A stretch of DNA of 64,000 nt from Petaurus breviceps papuanus (GCA_028583685.1 JAMXIF010000042.1:22439377-22503376); one strand, 5' to 3'. Positions 21,293 through 33,409 are shown, counted from the stretch's first letter. Notes: a model not told the origin generated them from the sequence alone. A program made the numbers and translations.

Positions 21293-22451
21293 TGTGTGAA
21301 CTCCATAACTTGTGAACTCCTGGGGAGGAGCTGATGATTATATAAGGAAAGCCCCAGGCTAGAGACAGCAGGAGCTGAATAGAGGACTCTTGTGGTGGCA
21401 GAGTCAAGAAGGAGAAAACTTGTGGTATCCAGGCACTGCTTTGTTCGTCTGCTCTGTCTGAGTTGTTTGTCTGCTCTGTCTGTGTTGATGCTTGTTCATG
21501 ATTCTTTGTACAGAAGACGGGGAACCTTATTGATAGCCCTGAAAGAGGATTTTCTGGTTTTATGTTTACAGAAGTCATGGAGGAGGGTTCTGGAGGTCCT
21601 GGGACTTTACTGATGATTTGTATTGAGTTCTCAGACCTTGTTGGTGGATCTGGGTTGATTTCACAAGCAGAGAGTGAATTCATCATGGTGCTGGCAATGT
21701 GCATGAATATTACTGTGGCTCTGTGAAGCTTTGTCTTCCAGAAACAGGAACTGTGAAGGACCTGAGTTGGACTGGACACTGTGAGCTTCAATATGGAATG
21801 GGAACTGGAAGAAGAACTCTACAAGGTGCTGGACAAGGAACTGGGAGCTGCCTCCTTTGAATCCGGGAGACAGTTGGAGCTCAGACCATGGAAGAGGAAC
21901 CACGTACACAGAGAGCCAGCCTCAATTCAAGCTGAAACAAGTCTTCACTTGAATATTGTGTACTGAGAAATTGTAAATTTACTAGGGACCTAGGGGTGGA
22001 TGGCCTGTTTATTTTCTACTACCCCTTAAGAGGGTATTGAGTAGTGACCAATGACTGAGTAGTGACTGACTGATGACTGAATAGTGACTGATTTGTAACA
22101 GTGTACCCCATGGGTGGAGAACTTTGACTATTGTATTTTGTGACCCTTAAGAAGGCAAGCCTTCTTAAGGATGATTGAATGATTGAGTTAATAAATGATT
22201 GTACTTTGTTGAAAATTATTGTGACCACATCGGTGAAATCTATGTGGCCATTTTAGAGATAAGTAATTGTGAATGCTGTATTTTGATTTTCTGTGATAAG
22301 TTGAAACATTGTAATACTGTACCTTGATTTTAACTGAAAGTTTTGCTCTGATTTGTTATTGAATAAAGTGTTCGCTATACTGTGTAATCAGAATCTTGAA
22401 AGCTGTTCATAGCAGCAGTCCTTTAGAAAACTGCTCATGCTTGACTTTACA
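21293..22451 (+). mobile_element. Solo LTR (endogenous retrovirus, class unassigned)
   Basis: About 1.16 kb beginning TGTGTGAACT and ending TTTACA. A TATATAAG box lies at 21339-21346 and a polyadenylation signal AATAAA at 22362-22367. It is colinear with the LTR at 47325-48482, sharing 'GCCCTGAAAGAGGATTTTC' and 'GAGTGAATTCAT' blocks and both ends. No internal retroviral genes lie beside it, so it is a solo LTR. I could not see a target duplication; (TG)n arrays on both sides hide it. Fossil. Confidence 0.8.
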
Positions 22452-22500
22452 GTGTGTGTGTATGTGTGTGTGTGTGTGTGTGTATGAGTGTGTGTATGGG
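22451..22500 (+). repeat. (GT)n microsatellite at the LTR end
   Basis: GT repeats with TATG and GAGT interruptions start right after the LTR. Confidence 0.95.
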
Positions 22501-22504
22501 AGAT

Positions 22505-23090
22505 ATATGATCAAGTCATCTCTCTGGAGGTCATGTAGAAGACTGACTGGAGTAAGGAGAGATTCTAGACAAGAAGGTCAATTAAGAGGCTCTTAGAACA
22601 GTGTAGATGAAAGAGATATGGTGAGGACATGAACTAGGGTGGTGGCTGTGAAAGTTGAGAAAAATGATCACATGAAAAACCTTGTGGAGGTAATAACCAA
22701 CAATATTTTGGCAACTGACTGGATCTATGAAGTGAGTAAGGAGTTAAGGGTGATGACAAGTTGTGATGTTATGACCCCGGATAGATTATTAGTAAGCTGA
22801 ACATGAATAGGAAAGTTTGGACTAGGGTTTGATTTTGGGAAAATATAAGTTCCATTTTAGGCATGGTGAGTTTGAGATGCCTATGAGACAGTTTGAAACA
22901 TATGGTAGTCAATTGATGTTGAAGGCTTGAATCCCAGGAGATAGCCTGCGACTGGATATATAGATCCTGAAGGTCCTATTCATAGAGACAATATTAATAC
23001 CATGAGAGCTGATTAAGTCACTGAAAAGCATGTAGATAGTGAAGAGGACAGAGCCTTCAAGTAAACTCATAGTTAGGGTTTAAATTATGA
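22505..23090 (+). repeat. R1-type repeat, copy 3 (second part)
   Basis: 'ATGATCAAGTCATCTCTCTGG' continues the theme that precedes the LTR, then 'GGTGAGGACATGAACTAGGGTGGTGG', 'GTTTGAGATGCCTATGAGACAG' and 'GGATATATAGATCCTGAAGG'. This is the best-preserved R1 3' region in the window. Confidence 0.7.
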
Positions 23091-23235
23091 ATGATGATCT
23101 ACCAAAGGAAGCTAATGGAACAGAAAGATAAAACAATATGAATATTATGGGCAATTTTGAAAAGTGGGCTTTAATTTTGTAATTATAGCACACATTATGT
23201 GCATGAATGTGAGTAGTCGAGGATGAAACATATAC

Positions 23236-23288
23236 ATATATATATATAGAGAGAGACAGAGACAGAGAGAGAGACAGAGAGAGACACA

Positions 23289-23332
<44 letters not shown>
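23236..23332 (+). repeat. (GA)n/(GACA)n microsatellite
   Basis: About 97 bp of GA-type repeat preceded by (TA)n. Confidence 0.95.
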
Positions 23333-23333
<1 letters not shown>

Positions 23334-24239
23334 ATATGGATAGGTGCATCTTATTACAAAGGCTAGTGAAATATTTTTCAAAAATTTTAAGTTCATTTTA
23401 TTCCATGTAGCTTAGGGCTATTTATTTTTTTAATTAAATGTTATGTTTATTTTTAGTTTACATCATCATCAACAAGATTTTGAGTTAAAAATTTTCTCCC
23501 CGTCTTTCTTCTACCCTCCACCCCTAAATAGTGATCCCACTGTATCCCCCCTCCCTAAATCTGCTCTCTCCTATATCCTCCCCCATCCCCCCTCTGACTT
23601 TCCAGTAGGGCAATATGGATCTCTATACCACATTCCTTGTATATCTTATTTCCCAGTTGCATGTAAAAAGAAATAATAATAATATTTTTTAAACATTTGG
23701 TTTTAAAACTTTTAATTCTAGATTCTTTCCCTTCCTCCCTTGTCACCCACCCTTACCGGAAATATAGGCAATTCAATATAGGTTGTACATGTGTAGCTAT
23801 GCAAAACATTTCCATAGTAGATATATTGTGAAAGACTGACCATGTTTTCCTCCATCCTCTCCTGGCCCCCAACTTCTTCTATTCTCTACTTTGACCCTGT
23901 CCCTTTTCAAAAGTGTGTGCTTCTAACTTCCCTCCCCTGCAACCTGCCGTCCCCTCTATCATCCCCCTTCTCATCTCCTTACACCCTACTATCCTGTAGG
24001 GTGAAATACGCTATTTAGTCTGTGTGTCATGCCCTCCCTAAGCCAAATTCATTGAGAGTAAGGTTGACCAATTCCCTTTTGCCTTCCTGTTCTTCCCCTC
24101 CATCGTAACCATTTTTTCTTGCCTCTTCTATATGAGATAATTTATTCCATTCTGTCTCTCTCCATCTCTCATTATATCCCTCTCTCACCCCTCAATTTCA
24201 CATTTTAAGTATCATCCCTTCCTTAATCCTGTGCCCTCT

Positions 24240-24349
24240 GTCTATGTATACCTGTACACACACACACACACATATATATACACACGCACATATGTATTCA
24301 TATGCCCACATACCCTCCTATATAGACATATATGTACACACATACATGT

Positions 24350-24390
<41 letters not shown>

Positions 24391-24395
24391 CATTT
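24240..24395. repeat. (CA)n/(TA)n-rich array inside the HAL1 tail
   Basis: CA and TA repeats with CACATATATA interruptions. The HAL1 copy at 46.3-46.45 kb has a TATG/TA-rich array at the corresponding position just after ORF1. Confidence 0.9.
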
Positions 24396-24579
24396 ATATT
24401 TCCTTCAACTATTTTCATATTGAGGAAAGTTTTGTAAGTTACAATTATCATTTTTCCATGTAGGAATGTAAGTAATTCGACTTTGATAAGTCTCTTATGA
24501 TTTCTTTTCCCTATTTACCTTCTCATGCTTCTCTTACTTCTATCTGAATGTCAAATTTTTTTCCAACTCAGTATTTTTC

Positions 24580-25597
24580 ATCAAGAAAGCTTGTAAATCC
24601 TCTCTTTCATTGAATTACCATATTTTCCCCTTGAAACATAATACTCAGTTTTGCTGGGTAGGTGATTCTTGGTTTTAATACCAGCTCCTTTGACCTTTGG
24701 AATATCATATTCCAAGCCCTTCAATTCCTCAGGTGAAACTGTCAGATCCTGTGTTATCTTCATTGTCTTTCCACAATATTCAAATTGTTTCTTCTTGGCT
24801 GCTTGTAACATTTTGTCCTTGATCTGGGAACTCTGGAACCTGGATATAATACTCCAAGGAGTTTTCTTTTTTTGATATTTTTCAGGAGGTGATTGGTGGA
24901 TTCTTTCAACCTCTATTTTGCCCTCTGGTTCTAAAATATCAGTGCAGTTTTCCTTGAGAATTTCTTGAAGCATGATTTCTAGGTTCTTTTTTGATCATGG
25001 CTTTCAGGTAGTCCAATAATTTTTTAATTATCTTTTCTGGATCAATTTTCCATGTTAGTGGTTTTCCAATGAGATATTTCACATTGCCTCCTATTTTTAA
25101 TTTTTTGATTCTCTTTAATAGCATCTTAATTTCTCATAGAGTCACAAGCTTCCATTTACTCCAATCTAATTCTCAAGGAATTCTTCTCTTGAGTGAGTTT
25201 TTGAGATTCTTTTTCCATCAGTCAAATTCAGCTTTTAAAGGTATTTTTCTCCTCTTTGCCTTTTTGAACCTCTTTTACCATTTGAGTTAGCTTATTTTTT
25301 ATGGTGTTATTATCTTCAGTCAGGTTGTTGACTCTTTTCATGATTTTCTTGCATCATTCTCATTTCACTTCCCAATTTTTTCTTCGCTTCTCTTATTTGG
25401 TTTTCAAAGTCCTTCTTAAGCTTTTCTATGGCCTGTAACCAATTCATATTTTTCTTGGAGGCTTTTGGTGCAGGAGTTCTGAATTTGTTGTCTTCCTCCT
25501 GTTCCATGATTTGATCCTTTTCGTCCCCAAAAAAGGAATCTAAGGATTGACTGCTGTGCTTGCTTTGCTTCCTTTTCTTGTTCATGTTGCCACTCAC
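24580..25597 (-). pseudogene. HAL1 ORF1 (L1 ORF1p-like), broken
   Basis: The start near 25597 begins MSGNMNKKRKQ, followed by a polar N-terminal segment and a coiled coil (WLQAIEKLKKDFENQIREAKKKLGSEMR). The frame is lost around 25320. A middle piece with GNVKYLIGKP (the RRM start; 25124-24939) and a C-terminal piece with ILEPEGKIEVERIHQSP and MLQAAKKKQFEYCGK (24973-24581) lie in other frames. At least two frame changes are needed to cross it, so it is not functional. The partner copy at 45220 carries the same domain order. Confidence 0.85.
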
Positions 25598-26497
25598 TTA
25601 TTTGACTTTTGAGCTTTTTGCCATAGTAGAATTCTGCTACCAGACAGGGGAGCTTTGTCCCAATCACTGGGGTTTTCACAGCTGCCAGAGCTATTACTTC
25701 ATTGCCCTCTCTGAAGCCTCCACCTGGCTCCAGCTCCTAGTCACACACCCCAGGATCTCCACCCTAGACAGTGATCCAGATCCAAGCAGGTTAAAGCAAG
25801 AGCAATTACACCTCAGACTGGTCTCTTGTTCCCCATGTGATCTGAATGTCAGGAGGTCTGAAGTAGCCACGGGGTGATGGCCTCCACACCTCAGCTGCTT
25901 CTCCCTCTGGGGACAGAGACCTAGCAGACTCCCAGACCCCCTGTTCCCAAAATCCACTGACCTCTCACTTTGTCTTTGGCATTTATGCATTGATAAATCG
26001 GGAAAATGCCACAGCTGCTAGTGATCAACTCTCCCAAAATCTGCTCAAGGTGTCAGGGTGGCCAGAAGGCTAAAACCGTGTGCTCGGGGCTGGACTCTGC
26101 TCCCAACACACTGAGATGGACCCTTCCTGTCTGCCTGCTAGGTTGCCTTCAGTGGTAGTTTTCTCTTTGTCACTTTGTGGGTTCTGTAGCTCTAAAGTTT
26201 GTTTAGAGGAATTTTTCTAGGTGTTTCAGGTGGTTATGGGGGGAGCCCAGGGTGTTTTCCTGCTTCTATGCCACCATCATTGTTCTGCCATCTTAGGGCT
26301 ATTTCTGAAATTTAAGATGTCTTTTTAAATATCTGAATCGTGTTTTGAAGTTCAAAATGTAGGTTTAAACTATTTTGCCCAAAATCCTTCATAACTTTTA
26401 CTGTGATAGTCCAGATTTTGCTACTCTTTTGAAAATTTTATTTTATATCCAATAGAAAGAAATGCAACTTGAAAGAAGCATTAAAAATTTCTTTCTA

Positions 26498-26798
26498 GGG
26501 GCGGCCAGGTAGCACAGCGAGTAAGAGCACCAGCTTCAGTGTCGGGATGACCTGGAGATTGAATCCTGGCTCTGACACTTAGCACCTACCCAGAAACACC
26601 TAGCCGTGTAACCTTGAGCAAGTTACTTAACCCCAATTGCTTAGGGGAGGCCATGTGGCTTAGCGAGTAAGAGGACTGGCTCCAATGTCGGGATGACCTG
26701 GGGATCAAATCCCGGCTCAGATACTTAGCACCACACCCAGAAACACCTGGCCGTGTAACCTTGAGCAAGTTGCTTAACTCCGATTGCTTAAAAAAAAA
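26498..26798 (+). mobile_element. Dimeric tRNA-derived SINE
   Basis: Left unit (GGGGCGGCCAGGTAGCACAG start, CACTTAGCACCTACCC) and right unit (starting about 26643; ATACTTAGCACCACACCC) are joined directly at 'CCAATTGCTTAGGGG'. A poly(A) end and imperfect target duplications (AAAATTTCTTTCTA before, AAAATTCTTTTTAC after) frame it. Confidence 0.9.
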
Positions 26799-26944
26799 TT
26801 CTTTTTACCTATAAGATTCTAAGCAAATACTCAGAAAGTATGTCACTCTATATCTAGATGATGAAATCTTAAGTGGACCATTTTAAGCTCTCTCTACTAA
26901 ATTACCTTACTCAATTTGCTGTTTTAGAATTAAAATAAAATAAA

Positions 26945-27180
26945 TCTCAAATCTATTCCTGAGTTTTCTAGCACAGTAGATAGAGTGCTTGGCTTGGAGT
27001 GATGAAAATTCCTCTCCCTGAGTTCAAATCTGGGCAAATCACAACCCTATTTTTCTCAGTTTCATCATCTGCAAAATGAGCTGGGGAAGGAAATGGCAAA
27101 CAATCCCAGTATTTTTGCCAAGAAACCCCAACTGGAGTCATGAGGAATCAGACATGACTGAAAAAACTGATTAACAAAAT
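26945..27180 (+). mobile_element. tRNA SINE with an RTE-like 3' tail
   Basis: The head has 'AGCACAGTAGATAGAGTGCTTGG' and 'GAGTTCAAATCTGGGC'. The 3' half reads 'GGAAATGGCAAACAATCCC' and 'GAGGAATCAGACATGACTGA', the tail type shared by RTE/BovB-mobilised SINEs. It is therefore likely copied by an RTE LINE such as the one at the right edge (inference). Confidence 0.75.
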
Positions 27181-27424
27181 ACATGAGCTTCCTTTTCAAT
27201 ATTTACTAAAAGTTTTCACTTAGTGTACTAGCAAGGACCTCAAAAACTATTGGAAATCCTTTCATTGTAAATATAAGAAATTGGGTCCAAGAGAGGTTAA
27301 GTTACTCACTCATGATCACATTTTTTAATGGTGACTTAGATGATATGATGGAAGGTACACTTACATTTAAGAAAGAGTATTAATACACTGAATGTGAGGA
27401 TTAAGCTTTAAGAGTCCATGAGGG

Positions 27425-27615
27425 TAGGGGTGGTTAGGTGGTGCAGTGAATGGAAAATTGGTCCTGGAATTGGGAGGACCTTGGTTCGGATCCGGCCTCA
27501 GACACTTAACACACGTACAAAAAAACCCAAAAAAACAACAAAAAAAACCTGGTCATGTGACTTTGTGCAAGTTGCTTAACCCCAATTGCCCTCCAAAAAG
27601 CTAATAAAAAAAAGT
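27425..27615 (+). mobile_element. WSINE-like tRNA SINE with internal A-rich insertion
   Basis: Starts 'GGGGTGGTTAGGTGGTGCAGTG' with B box 'GGTTCGGATCCGG', then 'CTCAGACACTTAACAC', an A-rich stretch, 'CAAGTTGCTTAACCCCAATTGCC' and a poly(A) end. Confidence 0.85.
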
Positions 27616-27619
27616 CTAT

Positions 27620-28020
27620 GAGGGTAGACTGATGGGTCAAAATGAACAATCTGAAATTTAAGGAGGGTCATTATAAAAGTATGATTGTAAGATGCCTAGC
27701 AACATATGAGTAGCATATAAATGGCCTCAGGAAATATTAATAGTTTTCTTATTGTTGGAAGTAAAAGTCTATAAGCCATTTAACTATGGGACATTGTTGT
27801 TTCCCACATGTGAAGAAATCTATTTGTTTCCTCTTGTTAATTTAGATTGTTAAATATAATTTGAAAATTCTGTCTGGCCCTTTAAAAAGCCAACTTCCTT
27901 AGTCACATACTCAGAATTAGTGGTGGATGATTGCAAAGGGGCCTAAAATCTATAAGAAAATAAAATATTCCAAAGTTTGAGAGCCAATGCCTAGTGATAG
28001 CTCTTGATTAGAAGAAGAGA
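27620..28020. other. No recognised feature
   Basis: AT-rich sequence without a call. Confidence 0.45.
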
Positions 28021-28024
28021 GACA

Positions 28025-28163
28025 GGGGCGGCCAGGTGGCTCAGCGAGTAAGAACACCGGCCCCAGTGTCGGGATGACCTGGGCTCAGATACTTAGCACC
28101 ACACCCAGAAATAACTGGCCGTGTAACTTTGAGCAAGTTCCTTAACCCCAATTCCTCAAAAAA
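28025..28163 (+). mobile_element. Monomeric tRNA SINE (right-unit type)
   Basis: A single unit with 'GGCGGCCAGGTGGCTCAGCG' and 'ATACTTAGCACCACACCCAG', matching the right half of the dimeric SINEs, with a short gap between the A box and the middle. Imperfect duplications rich in AGAAGA lie on both sides, and a (GA)n array follows. Confidence 0.85.
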
Positions 28164-28167
28164 GAAG

Positions 28168-28170
28168 AAG

Positions 28171-28228
<58 letters not shown>
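28168..28228 (+). repeat. (GA)n microsatellite grown from the SINE tail
   Basis: About 30 GA units directly follow the A-rich end of the SINE. Confidence 0.95.
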
Positions 28229-28230
<2 letters not shown>

Positions 28231-28754
28231 AGCCCAGAGATCTGCTTTCAAGATATTTGGTATGAGGGAAACTATATCTGAAGACAGAACCACAGCTGCT
28301 ATCAGTAAGAAAAGACATAAAAGAAGTGTGTACATTTCTGTTTGTCTTAAAGTTTCATTTTCTTTCCATTTTAGTGATGTTTGAATGAGCTATTTGATAA
28401 GGAAATTAATATCCTTCTGGTATTCTAATTTATAAATAACAAGGGAATGAGTACATTTTCTAGAACCCTGTAAGACTTACTTAAAAAAAGCCATTCTCTT
28501 TTGAAAAGAATCATTTTAACCATCCATTCAGTCTAATATATTCATATTAGGGGGAAAAGTTAGGGAAAATACTAATTACTTATATTATGACATAAAATTT
28601 AATAAAGCCATCCATTTGAATAAGATTTTCAATATCTGTTTCTATGAATTTTTGTATTAATGTATCTACATATGTATAAACACATATTGTGTTTGCACAT
28701 GTATCTATTATATGCATATATGCACTTGTATATATGTGTGTGTTTGCATGTATA

Positions 28755-28950
28755 TAGACAGGAGAATGCTATAGTGGCAAAATGCTTGGATTTGACACTA
28801 GAAAACCTGTGTTTGAATTATGTGTGCTCTATTTGCTTCTTGGGAGAACTTGGACAAGTCTCTTGATGTCACTAATTACTTTGCCTCATCCTTAAAATGA
28901 GGCAGTTGAATTATATAATCTCTGAGATCACCTTAAGCTCTAACCATTAA
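28755..28950 (+). repeat. MIR SINE
   Basis: Full MIR-like order: 'AGTGGCAAAATGCTTGG', 'GTTTGAATTATGTG', 'CTTGGACAAGTCTCTTGATG', 'CTTAAAATGAGGCAGTTGAA'. Confidence 0.7.
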
Positions 28951-29439
28951 CCCAAGATAAAGGACACACACTAAAAACGGGCATTGTGTATTTGAGCTCA
29001 CTGCTAATAAATTCATTCCAACACTGGATATGAGGGAGAGATTGGGCTGTAGCAAAGCAGATTAGTGATTACAGTAATGTCAAATCACCCAGTTATCAAA
29101 ACCCATGTTTTTTTTAACACTTATATTTTTCTACTGTTTCCACAAGACTATGAATAAGAGAACATCAACAATTCAAAAGACCAAGAATTGCAGTCGACCC
29201 AACAGATAATGTAAATACTACTTTTGAGTGTAAGAAGGGTATAGGATATTACCAACAATGACTTAAAAGTAAGAAGTGACATAGAAGAAGAGATAGTGTT
29301 GCCAGATTGAAAGAGGAATAGATAATTGATGAACAGTCTGAATGTTTTATTTAAGCCCATGATATATCAAAGGAACCACAAATGGAGAGTATGTTAGGTT
29401 ATTAATCTTCTTTTGAAGATTTATGTAAGGACATGTATA

Positions 29440-29555
29440 CATAGAGACAGACACACACACACACACACATATATACACACATACATCTCTATAAACTTTC
29501 CATAAAAGTCCCATGAGTATATCTATATACATACATACATATATATATATTTGTA
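29440..29555. repeat. CA/TA-rich microsatellite tract
   Basis: (CA)n at 29449-29469 and (ATAC)n/(TA)n nearby. Confidence 0.9.
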
Positions 29556-29624
29556 CAACATGATATGTGTATGTTTATACATATACCCATAGATACTCTT
29601 ACTATCTCTATGATTACTGAGAGC

Positions 29625-29780
29625 AAAAGTCCATTCCCTAGCCATTACTCATCTATGTGTATTGCCCTCCCATATTAGAATGCAAGCTATTTGAGGACAG
29701 GCACTAGTTTTCTTTTATATATGTATTCACAGATCTTAGCACAGTGTCTGGCACACAGAAAATCTTAATAAGTGATTTAA
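29625..29780 (+). repeat. L2 LINE 3' end
   Basis: 'AGAATGCAAGCTATTTGAGGACAGGCAC' and 'CACAGTGTCTGGCACACAGAAAATCTTAATAAGTG' match the L2 3' end. Confidence 0.75.
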
Positions 29781-29784
29781 AAAA

Positions 29785-31605
29785 ATTAGTAATTCATTCA
29801 AAAGAATTGCAAAAAGTGAAAAGGAACAATATTGGTGATCTCTATGAGTGGAAGCAAAATTCACCCATATGAGATACTGGATCTCTATTGGTAGAGATTT
29901 AAGTATCAAAATGGAGAAATTTACTTAAAAATGTCTCAATTGTCCAGTGCTATGCCCTTAGCCAAAAGCGTTATATTAGTAGTGACATTTCTTGGGAAAA
30001 GACATTTTTTTTTCAGGAGGGAACTAATAAGAACACTTTAGAATCCCTCCAACCCATATAAATAATGGATTCGAGAAAAATTTAGAAGTGGAAGTAAACT
30101 CAGAGATCACTTAGCCTAATAAAATTATGTTATATTCAATGTATTTGGATATAGATAAGAGTATGATTTTTATACTATATCCAATGAGAGATTAACAGAG
30201 ATAAAGCTCTCACCATTATTAATTCACTATCTAATCATAAATTGTTGGCTTACATGGTAACCATTCTTTTTCTCTGGGTTTAAACTTTAGGTGGAACAAA
30301 CAGATTTAGGGCTACTTAACACATGTAATGCTAACAAATAAAAGGTTAAACTATTATCTTCATCTTATTCATCTCTGAGATTACTTGAAGGAGACAAATT
30401 TTTATTGTTCTTTGTATTAGGGAAAATTAATATTTGTACTCATTCAGGTTGTATTCAGGACTCTGTCCATTAGTGAAATTTCGTAGAAAATTCTTTGGGT
30501 TGGGATAGCTTCCGCTATTGTCACAACAATTTACTATGAGGACTAGGAATTTCTTGGCCTGTGAGAATAGAGGGGGCCACTTGAGGAATATTCATTTTTA
30601 GACAGTAGGAAAACTTGTTGCTACCAAGGCTATGATTAACTAATTGGCTCAGTCTTATAGGTACTGTGTACTTTGCAGCTGGCAGAGTCTTCTTTTGGAG
30701 CATCAAACTCTACCTATTTATAGAAGACCCTTGCTCTAGAAACAGAAGGAAGCTCCTGTCTTCAATCATCCAAAACCTGAAGTTTAACAATTATTAGTGA
30801 AGTCCTCTTCACTTAAGTTATTCAAAATGTACCACAAAAAAGCTAATTTGTTATTGAATGCCTCTTCCATTAGCTTGCTAAAAACACCTTGTGTGGCAGA
30901 TGGGCAGAGAATTGATAGGTCAAACGTGGGACACTGTATGCCTGGTTTAGTACCTGAACATCTGGATGGTAAAAATGCTAAATATATGTAGGGTACCTTA
31001 CCTGCATTCCATATTAATATGAAAAAGCATAGTTCACTGCAAAGCAGTCAAGGTTTGATTTAGCTAAAATAGATCACAATAAAAGATGCTCCTCTTAAAA
31101 TCAATCCTCTTTCTGTTTTGTACCTGCACAGACAATTTCTATACCCTACCCCTCAGGCAATTGGCAGCATACTGTTGATGAGAGTCATCAGCAAACCTTC
31201 AAGGGCCATCTGTGCAGATTCTCTGGCTAATGAGCAAAGTTAGAAAGTGGTTGTCTGGGAGAGGTGGCAGGGCAATGGTGTCATGGTGTTTGTTTTAACT
31301 CCATCTGTACCAGAGATTGGCCTGCTTAAAGAAAGAATTTCCCTGAGCAAAGTTCTGTCTCATCTTGTCAGCCAGCTAAGCCTCTGGCATAAAAATCTTC
31401 AAACATGTAGTATCTAACTAGATCCCAGTTCTTGCTTTTGTAACAATCACTAGTGGTCAATCATCATCACATGTACATCATGTGGTAAGGATACAAAAAT
31501 ATGAGGCTGTGACTGGTGGAAAAGACACTCTGATTTTAAGTGAGGAACAATATACTTTAAAATGAAATCTTTTTCAATGAAAAGAATTACATGAAATTCT
31601 TTAAC
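29785..31605. other. 1.8 kb with no recognised repeat
   Basis: It is unusually free of known repeats for this window. The segment 31110-31470 looks less biased (CT/AG-mixed, few simple repeats) and could be conserved non-coding DNA, but there is no alignment to show it. Short open frames here have no recognisable domain. Confidence 0.4.
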
Positions 31606-31624
31606 CTTAATAATGATATTTCTT

Positions 31625-31780
31625 TCTTTTTTTTTTGCTTTTTGGAGGGCAGTTGGGGTTAATTGACTTACCCAAGGTCACACAGCTAGTTTTTGTGTTA
31701 AGTGTCTGAGGTCAGATTTGAATTCAGGTCCTACTGACTCCAGGGTCGGTGCTCTATTCACTGTGCCACCCAGATGCCCC
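31625..31780 (-). mobile_element. WSINE/MAR1-like tRNA SINE, inverted, with a perfect 16-bp duplication
   Basis: A T-rich start, 'GGAGGGCAGTTGGGGTTAAT', 'AAGGTCACACAGCTAG', 'GAATTCAGGTCCT' and 'CACTGTGCCACCCAGATGCCCC'. The 16-bp target duplication AATAATGATATTTCTT lies at 31609-31624 and 31781-31796 with no mismatch, suggesting a fairly recent insertion. Confidence 0.92.
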
Positions 31781-31869
31781 AATAATGATATTTCTTATTT
31801 GGTTTGTCTTAGATTCCCTTCCTTAATGTTTGAGAACAACTTGGAAGTTCAGCTTTATGTGATCGCCAA

Positions 31870-32030
31870 GGACATCTTATTGTTTTAATTTTGACACTTT
31901 TATGTAATGCCCCCTTCCTAAAAACATCATGTGTGGATTGTGCCCTGGGCTTTTTATCTCCAGTGCATATTTAATGCCTGGAACATAGTAGGAGCTTAAT
32001 AAATACTTGTTGATTGATTAGTACCTTGCC
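31870..32030 (+). repeat. L2-like 3' end
   Basis: 'GGAACATAGTAGGAGCTTAATAAATACTTGTTGATTG' is the typical L2 3' terminal part. Confidence 0.65.
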
Positions 32031-32469
32031 TAAAGTTCCCTAAATATCAAAGAAGACATTATATTACCCAATGAATGGATCTAGTGAATCTTAGGCATAG
32101 TTTATTACCCAATTTTCTATCATCAGAATAATATAAGTACTTAAGGAAAAGTAGGTGAAGGACAAAAAGAGGTAGAGAGGGCAAAGAAGGGAGGAAAAAT
32201 TAGAAGTACATGGTATCAATTATAAAATCCTGTTGGGGAAAGAAAGCATATTTCAAGATTGTTTTCTTGGTCCTCAGAGTAGACATATGAATGATGGTAA
32301 GAGACTAGGACAGAGCTTTAGTCTAGGGAAAGTGAGGACAATTTTGTTAGGACAACCTAGAAGCTTATCAAATACACTGTCTAACACTAATCTTTTCACA
32401 TAGACATTCCTTTGTGGCTTCATTGTATTTTTATTATGCATTCAAAAATCCAAATGGAATTTACTGTAA

Positions 32470-32720
32470 TATCGTTATTGAACAAAACACAAATTTTTAT
32501 TTTAATATGTAATTAAATATTTCTTGATTACATTTAATACTTTTAATATTTATTTGTAAATATTTTGAGTTCCAAATTCCCCCCTCCCATTTTCTTTTCT
32601 ATTACCCCTTGAGAAGGTAAGCAATATGATATCAATTATACATGTGAAGTTATGCAAAACATAATTCATTTTTAGCCAACATGTGAATTTGTATATACAT
32701 TATGCAATGTGAGGCCATAA
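32470..32720 (-). repeat. HAL1/L1 tail fragment
   Basis: 'GAGAAGGTAAGCAATATG' and 'TATACATGTGAAGTTATGCAAAACAT' match the inverted HAL1 tail at about 23745-23815. Confidence 0.55.
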
Positions 32721-33409
32721 TAATAATAAAAAACCAGCTTGATTGAAGGCCAGAGGGTGTCTGGAATCTGTGGTAAGTCTCAATTTATGCGATGTGATTG
32801 TTCAAATCTTATTTTTTCAAGTGTTTTGTATTTTGTATATGCTGCTACATATTTCCTTCTAAAGAAAAAGAGATATGAGATGTGTGTAGGGCAAAAAGAA
32901 GATTGGGGAAGTGAGGACATTTAAAGAAAAAGGGTGATGAGAGAGAAAATGTCCATGAAGGAAATTTCATTTTTGGTGACATATTTATTTCTAGAGGAAT
33001 GACTTGCCTAGAACAAGATATCAAGTCACCATGAAATTGACTATTAAGTTGTAATGTCCTTGAAGACAAGGTCTAACTAAGCATAGAAGAGATACTCAGT
33101 CTTCTGCACATAAAAAAGCAAGTTTGACACAAATCACTTTCCTTTTCTGGTTTCTCAGCTATAAGTAGAAGGGATTTGCTTGAGATCATGTCTAGGATCC
33201 CTTCAAACTTTAACATTTTGAAACCTGGGTAAATCTAGGGAAAGTATATTTTCTTCTTTTAGGATAATCTGAGCCCTTTGCTGCTAGACTGGATTTCTGG
33301 ATATTAATTAGTACTGAAACCAGAGAATTGAAGTAAAAACTACTGAATCCAGCTTGCTTTACTTCTTCAGCAAAACTTTTCTAGGTGACAGGTTCTAGGT
33401 ACTTTACTT

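Larger units (their letters stand above)
23400..26290 (-). mobile_element. HAL1 (half-L1) element, near full length, decayed
   Basis: On the minus strand it has a 5' end with AAGATGGCAGAAC near 26290, a GC-rich 5' UTR, ORF1 (about 25590-24580), then a ~1.1 kb tail, and the HAL1 3' end at about 23400-23470. ORF2 is absent between ORF1 and the tail. It matches the copy at 44437-46675 from 5' UTR through ORF1 and into the tail. HAL1 elements are known as L1 derivatives that keep ORF1 only and need ORF2p from L1. Confidence 0.82.

Noticed and set aside
21267-21909. Minus-strand open frames of up to 174 codons
   Set aside because: They lie antisense within the LTR; no protein family or homologous protein motif is seen.
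28168-28228. Possible CRISPR-like or satellite repeat
   Set aside because: A plain GA dinucleotide array grown from a SINE tail.
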